This document shows, piece by piece, positions 1-33,400 of a stretch of DNA of 64,000 nt. The stretch's first letter is position 1, and each line of letters begins with the position of its first letter. The notes below the pieces were generated by a model that saw only the letters and a list, made by a program, of their open reading frames with translations, searched no databases and had not been told where the DNA came from. Origin of the DNA: Phoebastria nigripes (taxonomy: Eukaryota; Chordata; Aves; Procellariiformes; Diomedeidae); contig JAYKAV010002932.1 in NCBI GenBank assembly GCA_035582835.1, forward strand, positions 1,529,546 to 1,593,545, in the 5' to 3' direction. A program made the position numbers and the translations under genes.

Positions 1-121
1 GGATCTGGAGGTTTGCATATACATCTGAAACATCAGTATTTTACTTAACTATTTAAGGTAATTACAAACCCCAAATCTTGCCTTTATTTCACTGGAAAAA
101 AACCATGAAGAAAAATGGCTA

Positions 122-20452
<20,331 letters not shown>

Positions 20453-20486
20453 CCCCCGCCGCCGCTTCCGGGCGCGGGCCTGCGCG

Positions 20487-20495
20487 CCGGAAGTG
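20487..20495 (+). promoter_or_regulatory. ETS/GABPA-type site CCGGAAGTG
   Basis: Exact CCGGAAGTG, typical of housekeeping bidirectional promoters, 35 bp upstream of the GTF3C1 ATG. A second, inverted ETS core (CCGGAAGC on the minus strand) lies at 20464-20471. Binding is inferred from the motifs only. Confidence 0.6.
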
Positions 20496-20512
20496 AGGTC
20501 TCCACCGCGACG

Positions 20513-20526
20513 GTAACCAAGGAAAC
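20513..20526 (+). promoter_or_regulatory. RFX X-box-like site
   Basis: GTAACCAAGGAAAC is an imperfect inverted repeat of two RFX half-sites (GTNRCC and RGNAAC) with a 2-bp spacer. RFX factors control many ciliary genes, and KATNIP is ciliary. It lies about 60 bp upstream of the GTF3C1 ATG in the shared promoter. Confidence 0.55.
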
Positions 20527-20791
20527 GCACAAACAGGGCAGCGGCGGCGCGGCCTGGCCTGGCCTTTTCTCGCCGCGGTGCCCGCCGAGCTGTTGCGGGG
20601 TCTCCGTCCGGCGGGGGCTCTGCCCCCGGGTTTCTCCTGAGCCCGGCGCCTGCCGGCGCTGCAGAGGCAAAGCGCAGGGGGGCCGGGCCTGAGGCCCTGC
20701 TCTGTCGTTCGGGAGAGCTGTCAGTGCAGCCCCAACGCTGCGTTACCTCGGCGAGGGCGCGGGAAGGGGCAGCATTTTAGTAGAGATACTC

Positions 20792-20799
20792 TGCAGTCG
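20792..20799 (+). other. KATNIP: Candidate end of a non-coding KATNIP exon 1 (strong 5' splice site)
   Basis: TGCAGTCG followed by GTAAGA (20800-20805) is the best plus-strand donor just downstream of the CpG island. The sequence back to about 20700 has no ATG in the frame that joins to exon 21403, so this exon would be 5' UTR. Its start is unknown and transcript data are absent. Confidence 0.4.
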
Positions 20800-21402
20800 G
20801 TAAGAGACAAAATATGGGGTTTCTTTTTTTGGTACAGAACTAAATTACATGTTTTGGTGGCAAGTTTAAACTTCCGAGTGTGTACGAGGGCACCCTACCG
20901 CAACTTGCAGCAGCAACTCTGGGATACTTGGTGGGAGTTACTGGAAAAGTTCATAGTTCCTGGAAGGCAAGCAAGGTAAAATCTTTAATTAAGCACTTTA
21001 AATGTATACAGCCTCTGCAGTGAATAATTTCTAGAATTAACTGACCTCATGAGCAGTAGCAATTCAGGAAAATCATCCTACAGTTGGGCTTTGGGCATGG
21101 CCCTTTCAGCTTGTGCCCCAGAATTGACTTGCTTGTCAGTTCTTGGATTATAAACTCATTATAGCATATGCCTTCCATTTTTAGTATTTTTAGGCTCTTC
21201 AGTAGATTGTGAAGGGTTCTGAAAAATAAAACAAGTAACATTTCCTCTGTTCTTCAGGAACTTTATTTACTACACTGACAGTTTTATGCTTTGTTGGAGG
21301 AGGAACCTTTTTCAGTTTATAGCATTCTTGTCTCTTGAGGGTGCAGTACTCTATAATAAACCATTTCTATACTTCAGTGTGACAATTATATTTTCATTTC
21401 AG

Positions 21403-21479
21403 CTTTATATTAAGGACATGGTGACTGACTTTGATGAAAAACATGACGAATACTTAATATCCCTTCAGCAGAGAAACCG
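21403..21479 (+). CDS. KATNIP: KATNIP first coding exon
   Basis: Acceptor TTTCAG, donor GTAAAA. Reads MVTDFDEKHDEYLISLQQRN from the ATG at 21418; the DEKHDEYL...LQQRN core is conserved. The 15 bases before the ATG are open in frame (LYIKD) and taken as 5' UTR. Confidence 0.88.
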
Positions 21480-24400
21480 GTAAAATACAGAATTGTTACC
21501 ACCATTGAGTATGTAATATCTGTTGTGTACCATCTAATATAGTATCTAATATCAGCAGTTGTGAATATTAGTTTAAAAACTTGGTTTTTAAACTTGTGAT
21601 GCAAAGTCTGACTTGCTGTGTCTTAAAGCATTCAGGTGATTCTCTTTTTTTCCCTTTGTTTGCTAAGTACATCAAAGGAGAGGAGATCACAATATTTCTT
21701 CAGCATACTTTAAAATATAGATAACTTTATTAATAAAATAGTTATTGTTTCCATGGCTTACAGGGAAGATTTTTGTTTACAGAGCAAGAGGTTCTAGATT
21801 CAGAAGTAATTGGCAGCTCACACTGTGTGAGGATGTTGTTATAGGGCAAGGTTTTTATGTTGTCAGAAATACAGAACATTGCATGCAAAAGTTGCTAAAG
21901 TTAAATGTGCAAAGTCAGGTTCTGCTAAGGTGGGAGGTAAGGACATCTAGGTTGCTTTTGCAAACTTCAGTATCTTTCAGACAAGTTAAAAACATTTCTG
22001 TTAATCTTTGTTCATATGAACCTTCCTGTCATTGCACCCTAGACAGATTAATTTCATAGGTTAATTCAGAAGGGTCTACAGAACTTTGTTGCAGGATTCC
22101 CTCCTTTAGCACAAGCCATAAGATTTTTACTCAAATCCTGTAACAAACTGAATTGTTTGGTGAAAAGACCAAAGAAACCTACAAAAGCCACAGTTGTGTT
22201 AGGAGAACAGCCAATTTTTGTGAACATGGGTTTCTTTTGTATATAGCCTCCTAAAGCGGTTTTAGAAAAGGATAAAAACAAATTATTTAATGATTGAAAC
22301 AACTTGCATCCTTATTATCAGAGCTCTAATTCTGAATTTTGGTGGAGACAAATGCCACTGAATTACAACACAACAAGCAGGTGGCAACTGTACCTTGCAG
22401 AAGAGGAATGCTGGATGCGTTCTTGTATTGGACATAACTGGCAGTTTTGGATAGCAGGGGCTGCAGAGCAGACTGTGTGGGAGCAGGTCAGGTACTGCCC
22501 TGGGCCCGTCACAGCCGGTTCCTGCTGGATCCAAAATGAACAGAAACAGCCCATCATGTGCCGAAACCTCACCAGTCGGAGCAGCCTGGGGTGGCTTTAA
22601 GAGAGTGGCGGCTGCAGCGGGTGGGGTGCTCCTGTGGAGGCATGCTGCCTAGAGGAGTGCTGGGGACACGGCTGGGGACACACTGTTGGAAAAAGGTGAC
22701 TCCTGTCAGAACAGATACACCCCTGGGGGACTTTGGCCAGTGGATTGACCCACCCTGGAGTCAGAGGAAAACCAGGAAGCAACGTGCAGGGGCAGGTGCA
22801 AATTGTCACCCCCATGACCCCAACCTCCTGGCCTGCATGTCACCTCACCGAAGGAATTAGGATGGACTAAGTATAACCCATGGCGAAAGGAGGGAAGATG
22901 AGACTTGGGAGAGGGAGGGTAGGTGTTTCACTGAAATTGAGCCTGGGGAAGGGTGGTTTTTTAATGTTATTTTAACCAGACTTTAATTTTCTGGTATCTC
23001 TAACTGCACTATTGATTGGGGGGCTTTCCCCCTCAAGTTTCAAAACACAAATAATCTTTTTTTTTTTTTTTTTTCTTGAAAAGAGCTCAACCATTTTTAA
23101 GCTTTTTGAAATTCTAAGTAAAACTCTTAAAAATTCTCAAGGAGAAAGATTAAATATACTAAATACCAAATGGAAAAAATAATGTGAAATAAGAAACAAC
23201 ATGGAAGAAATCTCAGAAGGGAGAGGCTGGGTCAAACTTCATGTGTCACAGCGTGTGGCTACTCATACAAGCATTACAGAACAGGAACACGTCCTGGAAG
23301 CGATATTCTGAAATTGTTATTTGAACTATGAATATATTTTTCAGCTTTGGGACATTGTGTGTTTTTGTATTTATTGCTAATCTGACCATCTGTATATGCA
23401 CTGTGTAAGGATGAATTATTATCCTTTCTACTTCAGGCTACTGGGACGTTTAAAAAGAAAGGATCCTATACAAATCAAACTGGAGCAGTTAGAACAAGGA
23501 TTTTCTCTGTATCTGAATGGAGCTAATTCAGAGCTGAGAAATTACCGCAGAAAAATCAACTCACATGACTACCTTAAAAATGAGACAAAGACCACCAGGA
23601 CAAATGGTGAGTTACATGAGAGTTTTACAGAGATTGCAGTCTAGAACTATTTTAAACATTTACTTATCAAAGCTGTAGTTCAGTCAGTAAGGTTACTGGT
23701 CAGGCTGTGATAAAGAGACAGCAGCATTTGAGCTTGGTGGAATGAAATTCCATGAGACTCTTTCATCAGAGTACTTACGCTGGTTGTATGTAAGGAATGG
23801 TCTCTGCAACACCCTATCAATTCCTTAGTTGATCCCTAACTAATTCCAAAGTTTAATTTCCTCGTCTCTCCATTTGTTAAACAGTTATAACTAAAATTAG
23901 AAGATTATAAATGTATATAAATTGCTAGTGTAAAATAATTTTATGCCTTTGATACCTAACACCATTTGTAGACTTTAAGATCTGGTCTGGTTATCTAAGT
24001 CTGGTGTCCTGTAGACAAATGGCATTTGATGTCATAGACTGTAAGCAAATTATATCCAGTAATAGCTGCATTAAGCTCATAAATTATGTTTAACCTATAA
24101 TAGTTGTCTTAAAAAGACAGCTAATCTTTATTTGAATATTTGAAGTAAAGAAAATTACCATTTTCTGCCAGTGATTAGCTGGCTTTATTTAAAAATGTGT
24201 ATTTTATTTCTAATCTAAGTCTGTCTGTCATAGAGAGCAATGTAGTGACAAGAATAATTTTGCATGTATGAAGGTATAAAGTGTGAGCTTACTGGCCTTC
24301 TAATCTATTTAGTATAATGAAAATAATGTTGATTTCACTAAATCCCTGTGTAAGGCAGTTTTCCAACCTTAGTCTGTTATCCTCAGACTTGCTACAACCT

Positions 24401-27400
24401 GCCTATCTTAGTGTGTACTCTTTTAATCTGTTGCTGTGTAGACAGTGTCTGCTTAAGCTTTATTTTCACTTAAAAATGAAGACAAAGAGTTTAAAAAGTT
24501 ACTTAATATGATAATTTATTATGATTGAAAGTTTATTAATCTCAACAACACTGGAAACTAACTTTTCTTTCAGTAGCTGTTCTAACCATGACTCTAAGCT
24601 CGATCTCTTTTTTCCTTTGTTTTCCTGCTACACTGGGTACATACTATTTGTTTTCAAGTTTAAGTGTGTTCAAGCTTAGCTGTCTGCTATATAATTTCTT
24701 GCAGGTTATACGGGATGGTGATGGGTAATCAGCTAGTCACCTAGTTTCACTGTTCTATATGAAAGTAAAACTTNTGTGTAATGATGCAAAAAAGTTAATG
24801 TTCTGGAAATTGGAAAAAGAAGGAAATTGTGTGCTCTGTCACACTGGGATGATACACCTTTAGGTAGCTAAAGAGGGTGTAAAACAACGTCTTTGACTTT
24901 TTGGTCCAAAAATTGTGCAGGGATATTGTAGCAGCAGCTGTAATAGAACTCTGTCAAGAGAAATTTCCTCTTTGAGTTTTGCTGTGCAGCTATTATCTCT
25001 AAGCTTAACCAAAGTTGTTTGTTTTTATGGTCGCTTAATGCCATTTGATTCAGTGAAGGTAGAATACTTCAGCTTGTCTTAGGGACCTTTAAAGACTTCA
25101 GTGGCAGTCTCTGTTCCTCTCCTCAACTCCATCAACTTAGAGACAGTAGCATTATCTCTGCAGAAGAGAACTCAGTGTTTTGCTGTTTCTTAGCTATCCA
25201 ATGTTGTTATTTTAAACACGTGTACATTTTTTTACACATGTAGCTGCAGTGAAAGATACCAACTAAATCATCATCCTGTCATTTTTCTTCTTCTATTTGA
25301 TTTTACCACTAGAGTTCACAGTGGGAGTCATCGGTGATCTGTATAAACTTCTTGCCTGGGGGTAGTACCTTAGCAATTTTGTGGTCTGTTTAATTTCTAG
25401 GCATTTCTTCTCAATGATTGAATATGATTTTACTTACAGAAATGATTTCTAGCTGAGATTCAGCACTGAATTTTCTTCCCTATCCGTCTCCCATGAGAGT
25501 TATTGTATCATTTATTACTTCTAAAGCATCCATCTATAGGACTAGTCTTCACTGAAAAATTAAGAATGTGTGATACTTAATAATACAGAATGGGCACAAA
25601 TCCCTCTTTGTGGTTCCTAAAAGTGTCATCATAAATCTATTTGTCTGCACTGTTCTCTTTGTCTGTGTTCCCTAGGAGTAATTAATGATAATAGTAATTG
25701 ATAAACTTTTTACGCTTAGGCTTGGTAAATGAATTAAAGTAAATGATGGACTTATAAGGTAGTGAAGCTGGTCTCTAGGTATACTGTCATTTCTTTGGGT
25801 GTATAACCCAGACATAGTTTCACAACCATGTACGTACTTCCAGTGAATGTCGGCGTGGTCACAAAGATGTGGCTTAAGGGTAGCATGGGGTCTCCTTTGA
25901 TTATGACTAATGTTTTGATGATGTGCTACTCAGTCCTTGGCTAACAGAATAGGCACTGTCAGCTCAAGTCTCCAAGGGAATGACACCAGTAAACTTATTT
26001 TGTGTGCTGAAACAGGTAGTGGTTGGTATTCACATCCCATCCATCCCATGAAAAGGATGTTTTTGTTCTAAAGTAGTGTTTGTAGCACAGACGAGTAGCT
26101 CAGCTGCATCAACTTCTGCCTCAGATTTGAACTACTGTTTTTCCTGGTTGAGAGAGACCTGGTCACATGAATCCGTCACAAAATACTCAGCAGTGGTAGC
26201 ATGAGTCNTACCCTGTCCCCTTTTCCTACTTACATTTATAGCATACATGAGTGGCCTTCTGGGCAGTTGCTTAGAAGAGATGGATTGCTTAGGAAGTGAA
26301 AGTGAAAGATGCTTCCAATTCTGTCCCAAAGCAGTGTCTGAATCAGACCATGCTTCTAGCATTGTAATTTCAGGACAGTTCACCCTCAGTGCCAGAAGAG
26401 CCCCATAGTAATCAGCACCAATGTTAATGACCACAAAGTATTTCTGGAGTTACTTAGGAGTAGCCTAACGGAGTAGCTGGAGCTCTAGTTGAAAGGGCTG
26501 TTTTGCCAAACAAGGTATTATATATCTTGTTTCTTCCTTGGAGCAGTCCATTCCTTCTCCCCTCTGTTCTTAGTCCTGTTTCAGGCCTAAGAGTCAGATA
26601 CTTTGTGCTGAAGCAACAGAACAATATCTTGTTCTTCTTGCTCTGTAATTTTATGATCACTCTAAATGGACATAAGCATACACTGTTCCCCCAAGAATGG
26701 GCCTACCCTGTGCCTATTCTCTCCTACCTGCTTGTACCAGCATTTGTGCAATCTCATGGTGAGCCAGATTGCACAAGTGACTACAATTAAAAGTAATCTT
26801 TCTTTTATATTTTTCCTCAGTTAAAACTTGCCCATATCAATTCTCTGAACAGTTCACTGCACAGGTGCTTGTAGCATTGTCTAACCCAAAAAAGAAAATG
26901 TGGTATTGAGAGTTGTAATGAGCAACCTGATCTAATTTTGAAGTAAGCCCTGCTTTGAATGGAAAGTTGGACTAGGTGACCTCCAGAGGTTCCTTCCAAA
27001 CTAAATCTTTCTGTGATTCTATGACCTTTGTAGGACAACTGCTTCTTTTATTGGTAGTGCCAGTTTCTGCTGGCTTAGGGTGACCATTAAATTATGGCTT
27101 AAAGAAAAAAGGTTTTGCATCAGCTATTTTTCTCCACTGAGAAGAAATGGAAGCTGTAAATCTGTCTTGGACATAGGAAATGAGATGCCTTTATTTAGGA
27201 TGCTATTGAGAGTGTTGGTGATGTCCTTGCTCCATTGAGGATGCTGATGTGACCTGCAAGATGTTTGTCTCTTTGGCTCAATCAAAGCATCTTCTCAAAA
27301 ATCCATTGTTCCACTGTAAGTTGCGACCATTTCCAGCACAGGAACCCTTAGTTCTGCTTGACCATACATAGAATTTTTGCAGAAGTTCTGGAACCAACTC

Positions 27401-30400
27401 TTCCTTGCCTTAGATATGAAGAAAAATGATTGTTTGTCCTTCATTTATGACTTGTACATGAAGAATCCTTCTCTGCACAGTATGCTGTAATGCATTCTGT
27501 TTAATCTGCCAATACCTTATATTTCCTTAGTTTGAGAGTAAATACACACAATTCCTTTGTAAACCCAGCATATCACCTGTTGTTCACCAGGACCCTGTCT
27601 ATCAGAGTCTGCCTTCAGTAGTATGGGTTCTGGGCTCAGTTGGCTTCCTAAGACAGCTTACTGCCTACACAGCTAGGAGTTAGAATGATGTGCACCCTAT
27701 TGTTCTCTTATGTTAATAATAATGTTTAATGTTTAATAATAATTAAGTATGTTCTATTCTAGAACATATTTCTGTACTTCCGTATCAATGAATGTGGGGC
27801 TTCACTTGCTGTTAAGCTAATGTACCTTTAAACAATTTATTCTCTTGAATACACGATGATGACTGTCCCCGACGGGGTTCAAAACTCCTGGTACTAATAC
27901 ACAACTGTCCAGTATCAGTTGTTGATACCATTCACATGTCAAAGACTTACTCTTCTGTCCTCATCTGGGGGGGACGGGTGGGGAAGCGTGAACTAAGGTG
28001 TATATTGTCATATACCGTATTTCTATTTTCTGTCTTCTAATTCTTGCCTCTATGTTCTGAAAAAGCAGCCCAGCTAGAAGAGAGTGAGTTGCGAGAACAC
28101 AGCACACAGACTGCACCAGGCAAAATACAACGCAGAGGTTGGCTTCAGGTAAGAAACAGTTTGAAAGGATGCACCTTTGAATAAATTCTTACATTGTAAA
28201 TAATTTTAGGGGAAATTGGTTGCAACTAGTAGAATTCAGTTCAGTCTCACAGCAGCCGGGACTCTCATAGAATCTGAGTCTTGGTTTGGTCTGGATACTG
28301 AGTGACAATGTGAAATGATACCCCGACCAGTTTTGCGTCTACTTTGAAACCTAAAGAGGCAAATCTCATTGAAAGGGTCTGGTTTCAGTGACATCCGTCA
28401 CAGGAACTTTTGTAGCCTTGACATGATTGGCTCAATCTGTCCTCCAGCAGAATAGCCATTGCTTGATATCTCTGATGACAAGCCTAGAGAGCTTATCTAG
28501 TGCAAAGGATGGAGAATCTCATGTTGGAAATACAACCCTGCCTGCCACTGCTGTTCTGCACCCTGCAATAGCATTAGGGGACACAGAGGTGTAATTTGTA
28601 TAGCTTGAGTTGTAATTTGTGACAGAATCTTGTAGATCAGAAGAGAGGAAAATGCATATAGATAATAAAAATATCCTGCCTGTAAGAAATTTGGAACCAT
28701 TAGCTACATAGTTGTTGGTTCACTGGAGAAACCTCAATGGTCTTTTTTTCTTTTGGCCTACAGAAGGATCTGACTTAACCTGTCAAGGAGTATGACTTAA
28801 TTAACAGAACAAATGTGAATTCTGAGCAACTGAGACATGTCACCCGAATAATTACCCTACTTGATTAGCAATTGCCCTGGCTGGATGTCCAGTCCATGCT
28901 TGAGTGACTGGGGATCAGGGGTCTGTGTCATTGCAGATCGAGTGTTCATGTCATGCAGGTTTTCTTTTCTTTCAGCAAATATTGCACATTCAAATTTTAA
29001 GGCTGCATTATTTATTATCCTTGCTGCTTAGTTGAATTCATTTTCTCAGCTGTTATTTCTTTCAGTAGATCACTGCTTACACACTGGCCTGTCAGAACTT
29101 GTTTGCTAAATTTGCCAAATGTGTGGCTCATCGTAACCTACGTCATTCTAATCACAAGAGCCAAATGAAGAAGGAGGTATCTCCTCTGACTGGATTGGAA
29201 AGTTAGCCAAATATAGGTAGCTATACTAAAAACTAGCTACTACTTGAGACTAGCTTAGAACAATACCTTAAGTCTTTTATCCAATTGGATGGGAGGATAG
29301 CAGAGTTATAGTATCTTAATGAGCAACTGGAATTATTTAGCTAAGGAAATGTGCAACCACTGAGTAAGATGCAGGTTGTGCCAGACAGCAGTTTACTTTC
29401 CCAGTAATTTTCTCAGTGGGTTTTTTGGATAGCTAGAGGACCTAGCAATTATGTTCAAAACTGTCAAACTTAGGCTGTGCTAAGGTATGCTATGAGGCAG
29501 GAAGATAGACTTACTGAAAGAACACATTCTATCAAAAGCCAGGTTGCCTTAGGATCTTCTCTCTGGGACATCTCTGCTCCTGGCATTTACAAAATGGTAG
29601 AGGAGTGTATGAACACCAGATAACTAAGTTTAATATCATTGCACAGACTTCTGGATCACATGTTACCTTTAATGAAACAGTCCTCTTGCCATCGTTCACT
29701 TATGAGACTTCCCCCTATGGAATATGTCTGCANGAGAGTTCAAAAGTGGGGAAAAAAAGTTACAGATAACTTTGTTCCTTGAGAGAGGTATATGCACTTC
29801 CTGCTTTCTCTTTTGTCATTTTTTGGAGTACTGAAATTCTGTGGTATGGAAAGATGAGTTTCTCAAATCTTCTACCCCTCTTTAGCCATGCTTGAATAAC
29901 TGACAGTGTGCATACTTTGATTGATGTGCATCCTAATTATGAAGTAAAACAAATTAATTTGAAGCACTTTCGCAGCCATGTCTGACATTTACAAAGGCAA
30001 AGAAATCTTTGTGCTTGAATGCTTAGGGCATAACATTTCCCCCTCATTGTATTATACACAAGAGTAATACATCTTCAAAAAATTGCAATTACTTCAAGTA
30101 GTCATTTTCATAGACAGACATTACAGAATCACAGAATTATTGTGGTTGAAAGGGAACTCTTGAGATCATCTAGTCCAATCCCTGTGCTCAAGCAGGGTCA
30201 GTTAGAGCAGGTTGCCCAGGACTGTGTCCAGTCAAGTTTTGAATACTCTGCAGATGGAGACTCTACAACCTCTCCAGGAAACCTGTTCCAGTGTTTGATC
30301 ACCCTCACAGTAACTTTTTTTTCTTCTATTCAGGTGGAATTTCATGTTTTTCTTAAATTTGTGTTCATTGCCTCTTGTCCCGTCAGTGGGCAGATACCTG

Positions 30401-33400
30401 TCAGGTATTTATACACGTTGATGAAATCCCCCAGAGCCTTCTCTTCCCCAGGCTGAAGAGTCCCATCTCTCTCGGCATCTCCAGCAGAGCACCTTTGCTT
30501 GTTGGCTCCTCAATCCCGTGTGCACTCTAGAAATCTCCTAGATTGCTTGAGGCCTGCTGTGTTGTCTTTCCAGCAGATATTAGGTTTGTTAAAGTACCCC
30601 ATGAGGACAAGGGTCTTTGAATTNGCGGATTCTTCCAGTTTTTTGAGGAAGGCCTCATCTACTTCTTCCTGATCAGGAGGTCTATAGCAGATACCCACTA
30701 TAACAGCACCCATGCTGGTCTGCCTGCTAGTTTTGACTCAGAAGCTCTTGACTGGCTCCTGACCTGTACCTTGCAGAGCTCCATACATTCCAGCTCTCTC
30801 TCACATAAAGGATGACAATTCCTTCTCGCCTTCTCAGCCTGTCTTTCTTAAAGAGCCTGTGCCTGTATCCATCCATCGCAGCACTCCAGTCTTGTGAGCT
30901 ATCCCACCATATCTCTGTGATCCCAATGAGGTCATAGCCCTGTAACCAGATACAAGCTTCTAATTCCTCCTGTTTGTTCCTCATGTGTTTGTTCTCCATT
31001 AGTGTAGATGCATTTCAGGGAGGCACCCAAGCATGCCGATTCCCCAGAATAGGCTTGAGAGCTTTCGCCATAAGGTTGTTCCACCAGCACTTCTTTACAT
31101 GCCTGTGCTTTAAGTGATTGCACTTCAGCTATTTTGTTGATTGCTATGTCCCTACTCCTATCATTTTTTCACTTACCTGGTGAGGTGAGGGGGTGAACCC
31201 CGATGGGCACTCACTTTGGTGCCAAATGCATGATGTGTGCTGGGCCTGACCCACTCTGGGGGTAGCAGCAGCAGCAAGTGGGGATTTTGACTGGGGCAGT
31301 TAAACCATAGTGCAGGGGCCCAAAGGTGAGCTCAGGGAGGACAGAAACCTTCTATGGAACAGAGGGGGAAAAGGTTGCTTGATCTAGAGATAGTTATGTA
31401 AAATGTGATGATTATTCTTTTTGTACTGCCGGTAGCACAAAAGGTGTCTAATTTCTTTGAATGCTTCTTTTAACAGAAAACTGTGGAGATTAAAACAGAA
31501 AGGGGGGCTAAACTCTGCATTAAACCTCCTCTTGAGTACTCTGAGGATTTTGAACCTTATGAAAGCTTGAGCATGGAGACAAATGGTGATGATCCTCTCT
31601 GCTACTCCCAGGTACAATTGGCAGTTGCCTTCTATTGTTCATGGTAGTGTCAACTGAAATGTGAATGGGCCCAGGTATCAGTCTTGACTAGGGCATGCAA
31701 ACCCAGCATATAGTGTTTCTTTCACTAGATGATTTCGCATTGATGAGATGTGACATAAAGAAGGAAAAAATGAAAAGAAAAAGTAAAACTACTTTGAATA
31801 TCTAATCTCAGTCAACAACGCTATAACACGTTAAGTCCTAATTTAAAGAGGTAGAATATTGTCTCTGTTGGATAGAACCAAGGTATTTGGTTATCTATCT
31901 TTAAGTTCACTTAATGGTTGTCCACATGAATGTCACTCTTGGCTATCAGTTTAGAGAAAGCTTAAATAACAACTTTTTCTGGGTTTAGGTTAGTTTTTGA
32001 ATAATCATGCTAAAATTGTTCCATGTCATTGTTTTACCTAACAGAAGTCAAAGTAAAGTTTTTCAAATATTACAATCAATACAGTTGCTTTTCATCAAGG
32101 CTTGTTATTGTATTGACTCTGTTGTTTGACAGTTCAGCCTTCCATTTGGTTACTAATTGCAGTTTGTTCTAGCACACTTCACAAATGTCCTGTCCTTAAA
32201 AAAAAATGAATAAATGAACAAAAATTTATGAATGTTTTTCTGCCTAACCAATTAATGACATCAGTAAAGCTTTTCTGGGTAGTGGAGTAGCGTCTATATA
32301 TGAAACTCTCTACAGATCTTACCACTGACATCAGACAAACTTCCCAAGCATATTTTCTGAGCTTGCATCTTTCTACCCTTCCTATATTGCTTTTGAGCTT
32401 ATGATTTTTTTTGCTCTACAAACCAGTAACTTGTTTACAGTGATGGATATTTATAATAATTTATGTGTAAGTAGTAAGCTAATAACTCTAACTGATAACC
32501 CCCACTTTTCTTTGTATTCCAGATGGAAATACTTTTGGTTTTCCTGAAGCTATAATGTGTTTTTTTGAATGTCTTGTTACAATGCAGATGTCATGAGGTT
32601 TCAAACTAAAAGAAAGCCTGTACAATTCCCTGCCAGATAGCTAGAAATATTAGTCTTGACTGTCATAAAGACAGGCTCAATATCAAGCCTCAGGTTGCTT
32701 ATAGACCCGCTTTTGAACCTAAGTTTGCCTGCTCTTTGTAATATGTTTCTGTCAACATGGATTTCCTAACAAGTGTAATCTGTAGCAGAAGAGCAACTTG
32801 AAGCTTTCATTGCAAACTGAACATACACTGTGAAGTTCATTTGTACCTGAGATAGCTTCAGGTTTTCATTTTACTCATACAGTTTGCTTACCTATACTTA
32901 TCTCAAAACTACAATACCAACAAAGTAGGAAAAAAATGCATTTAAGATATGCAAGGTCTTTTCCTTTTACATTCATAAAAACAAAAGGCTCTCCAGCATC
33001 ATCTATCTGTTTGTGGCATATGCTGAGAGAGGCAGGACAGTTTTTTCAACAGTAAATTTCAAAATAGATTAATTTTTGCATAAAATCCTGTTACAGATTG
33101 TCCAATTAAAAAACCTGTGCAAACTGGAAGCTTAGTCCTTTAGACCACAAGTCTTTTCCACTGTTTTTTGAAGTACAGATGTGTACAAGACAGGACTATT
33201 ATCATCTATCCAATTGCTTATAAAGAAGTTGCTATTACATTAGCTTTGTAGTCTTGTGAAGGCATTTGGAAAATCTGGACTGCAGCTAGTCTTCAAATAG
33301 CAAGCCAAAAGATAGGGTAATCTAACTGTGTGAGACTGGAAAAATATATGCCCTTGCCCTCTCCATTACTTACCTCCTGTTTGTAACTTATTCCTAAAAA

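Noticed and set aside
1..24. Possible GTF3C1 exon 19 fragment after a CAG acceptor on the minus strand
   Set aside because: Its translation does not resemble the expected continuation in any frame.
20453..20530. N-terminal extension of GTF3C1 in frame upstream of the ATG
   Set aside because: The extension would have to start at GTG; there is no in-frame ATG and the family N-terminus begins at the ATG used.
22304..22860. Overlapping plus and minus frames of 70-100 codons
   Set aside because: Lie in the GC-rich probable repeat; no conserved motif.
26132..26434. 100-codon minus-strand frame in a KATNIP intron
   Set aside because: Not recognised, contains an n, and no splice or coding support.
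30142..30456. 104-codon plus-strand frame
   Set aside because: Antisense of the CR1 3' region.
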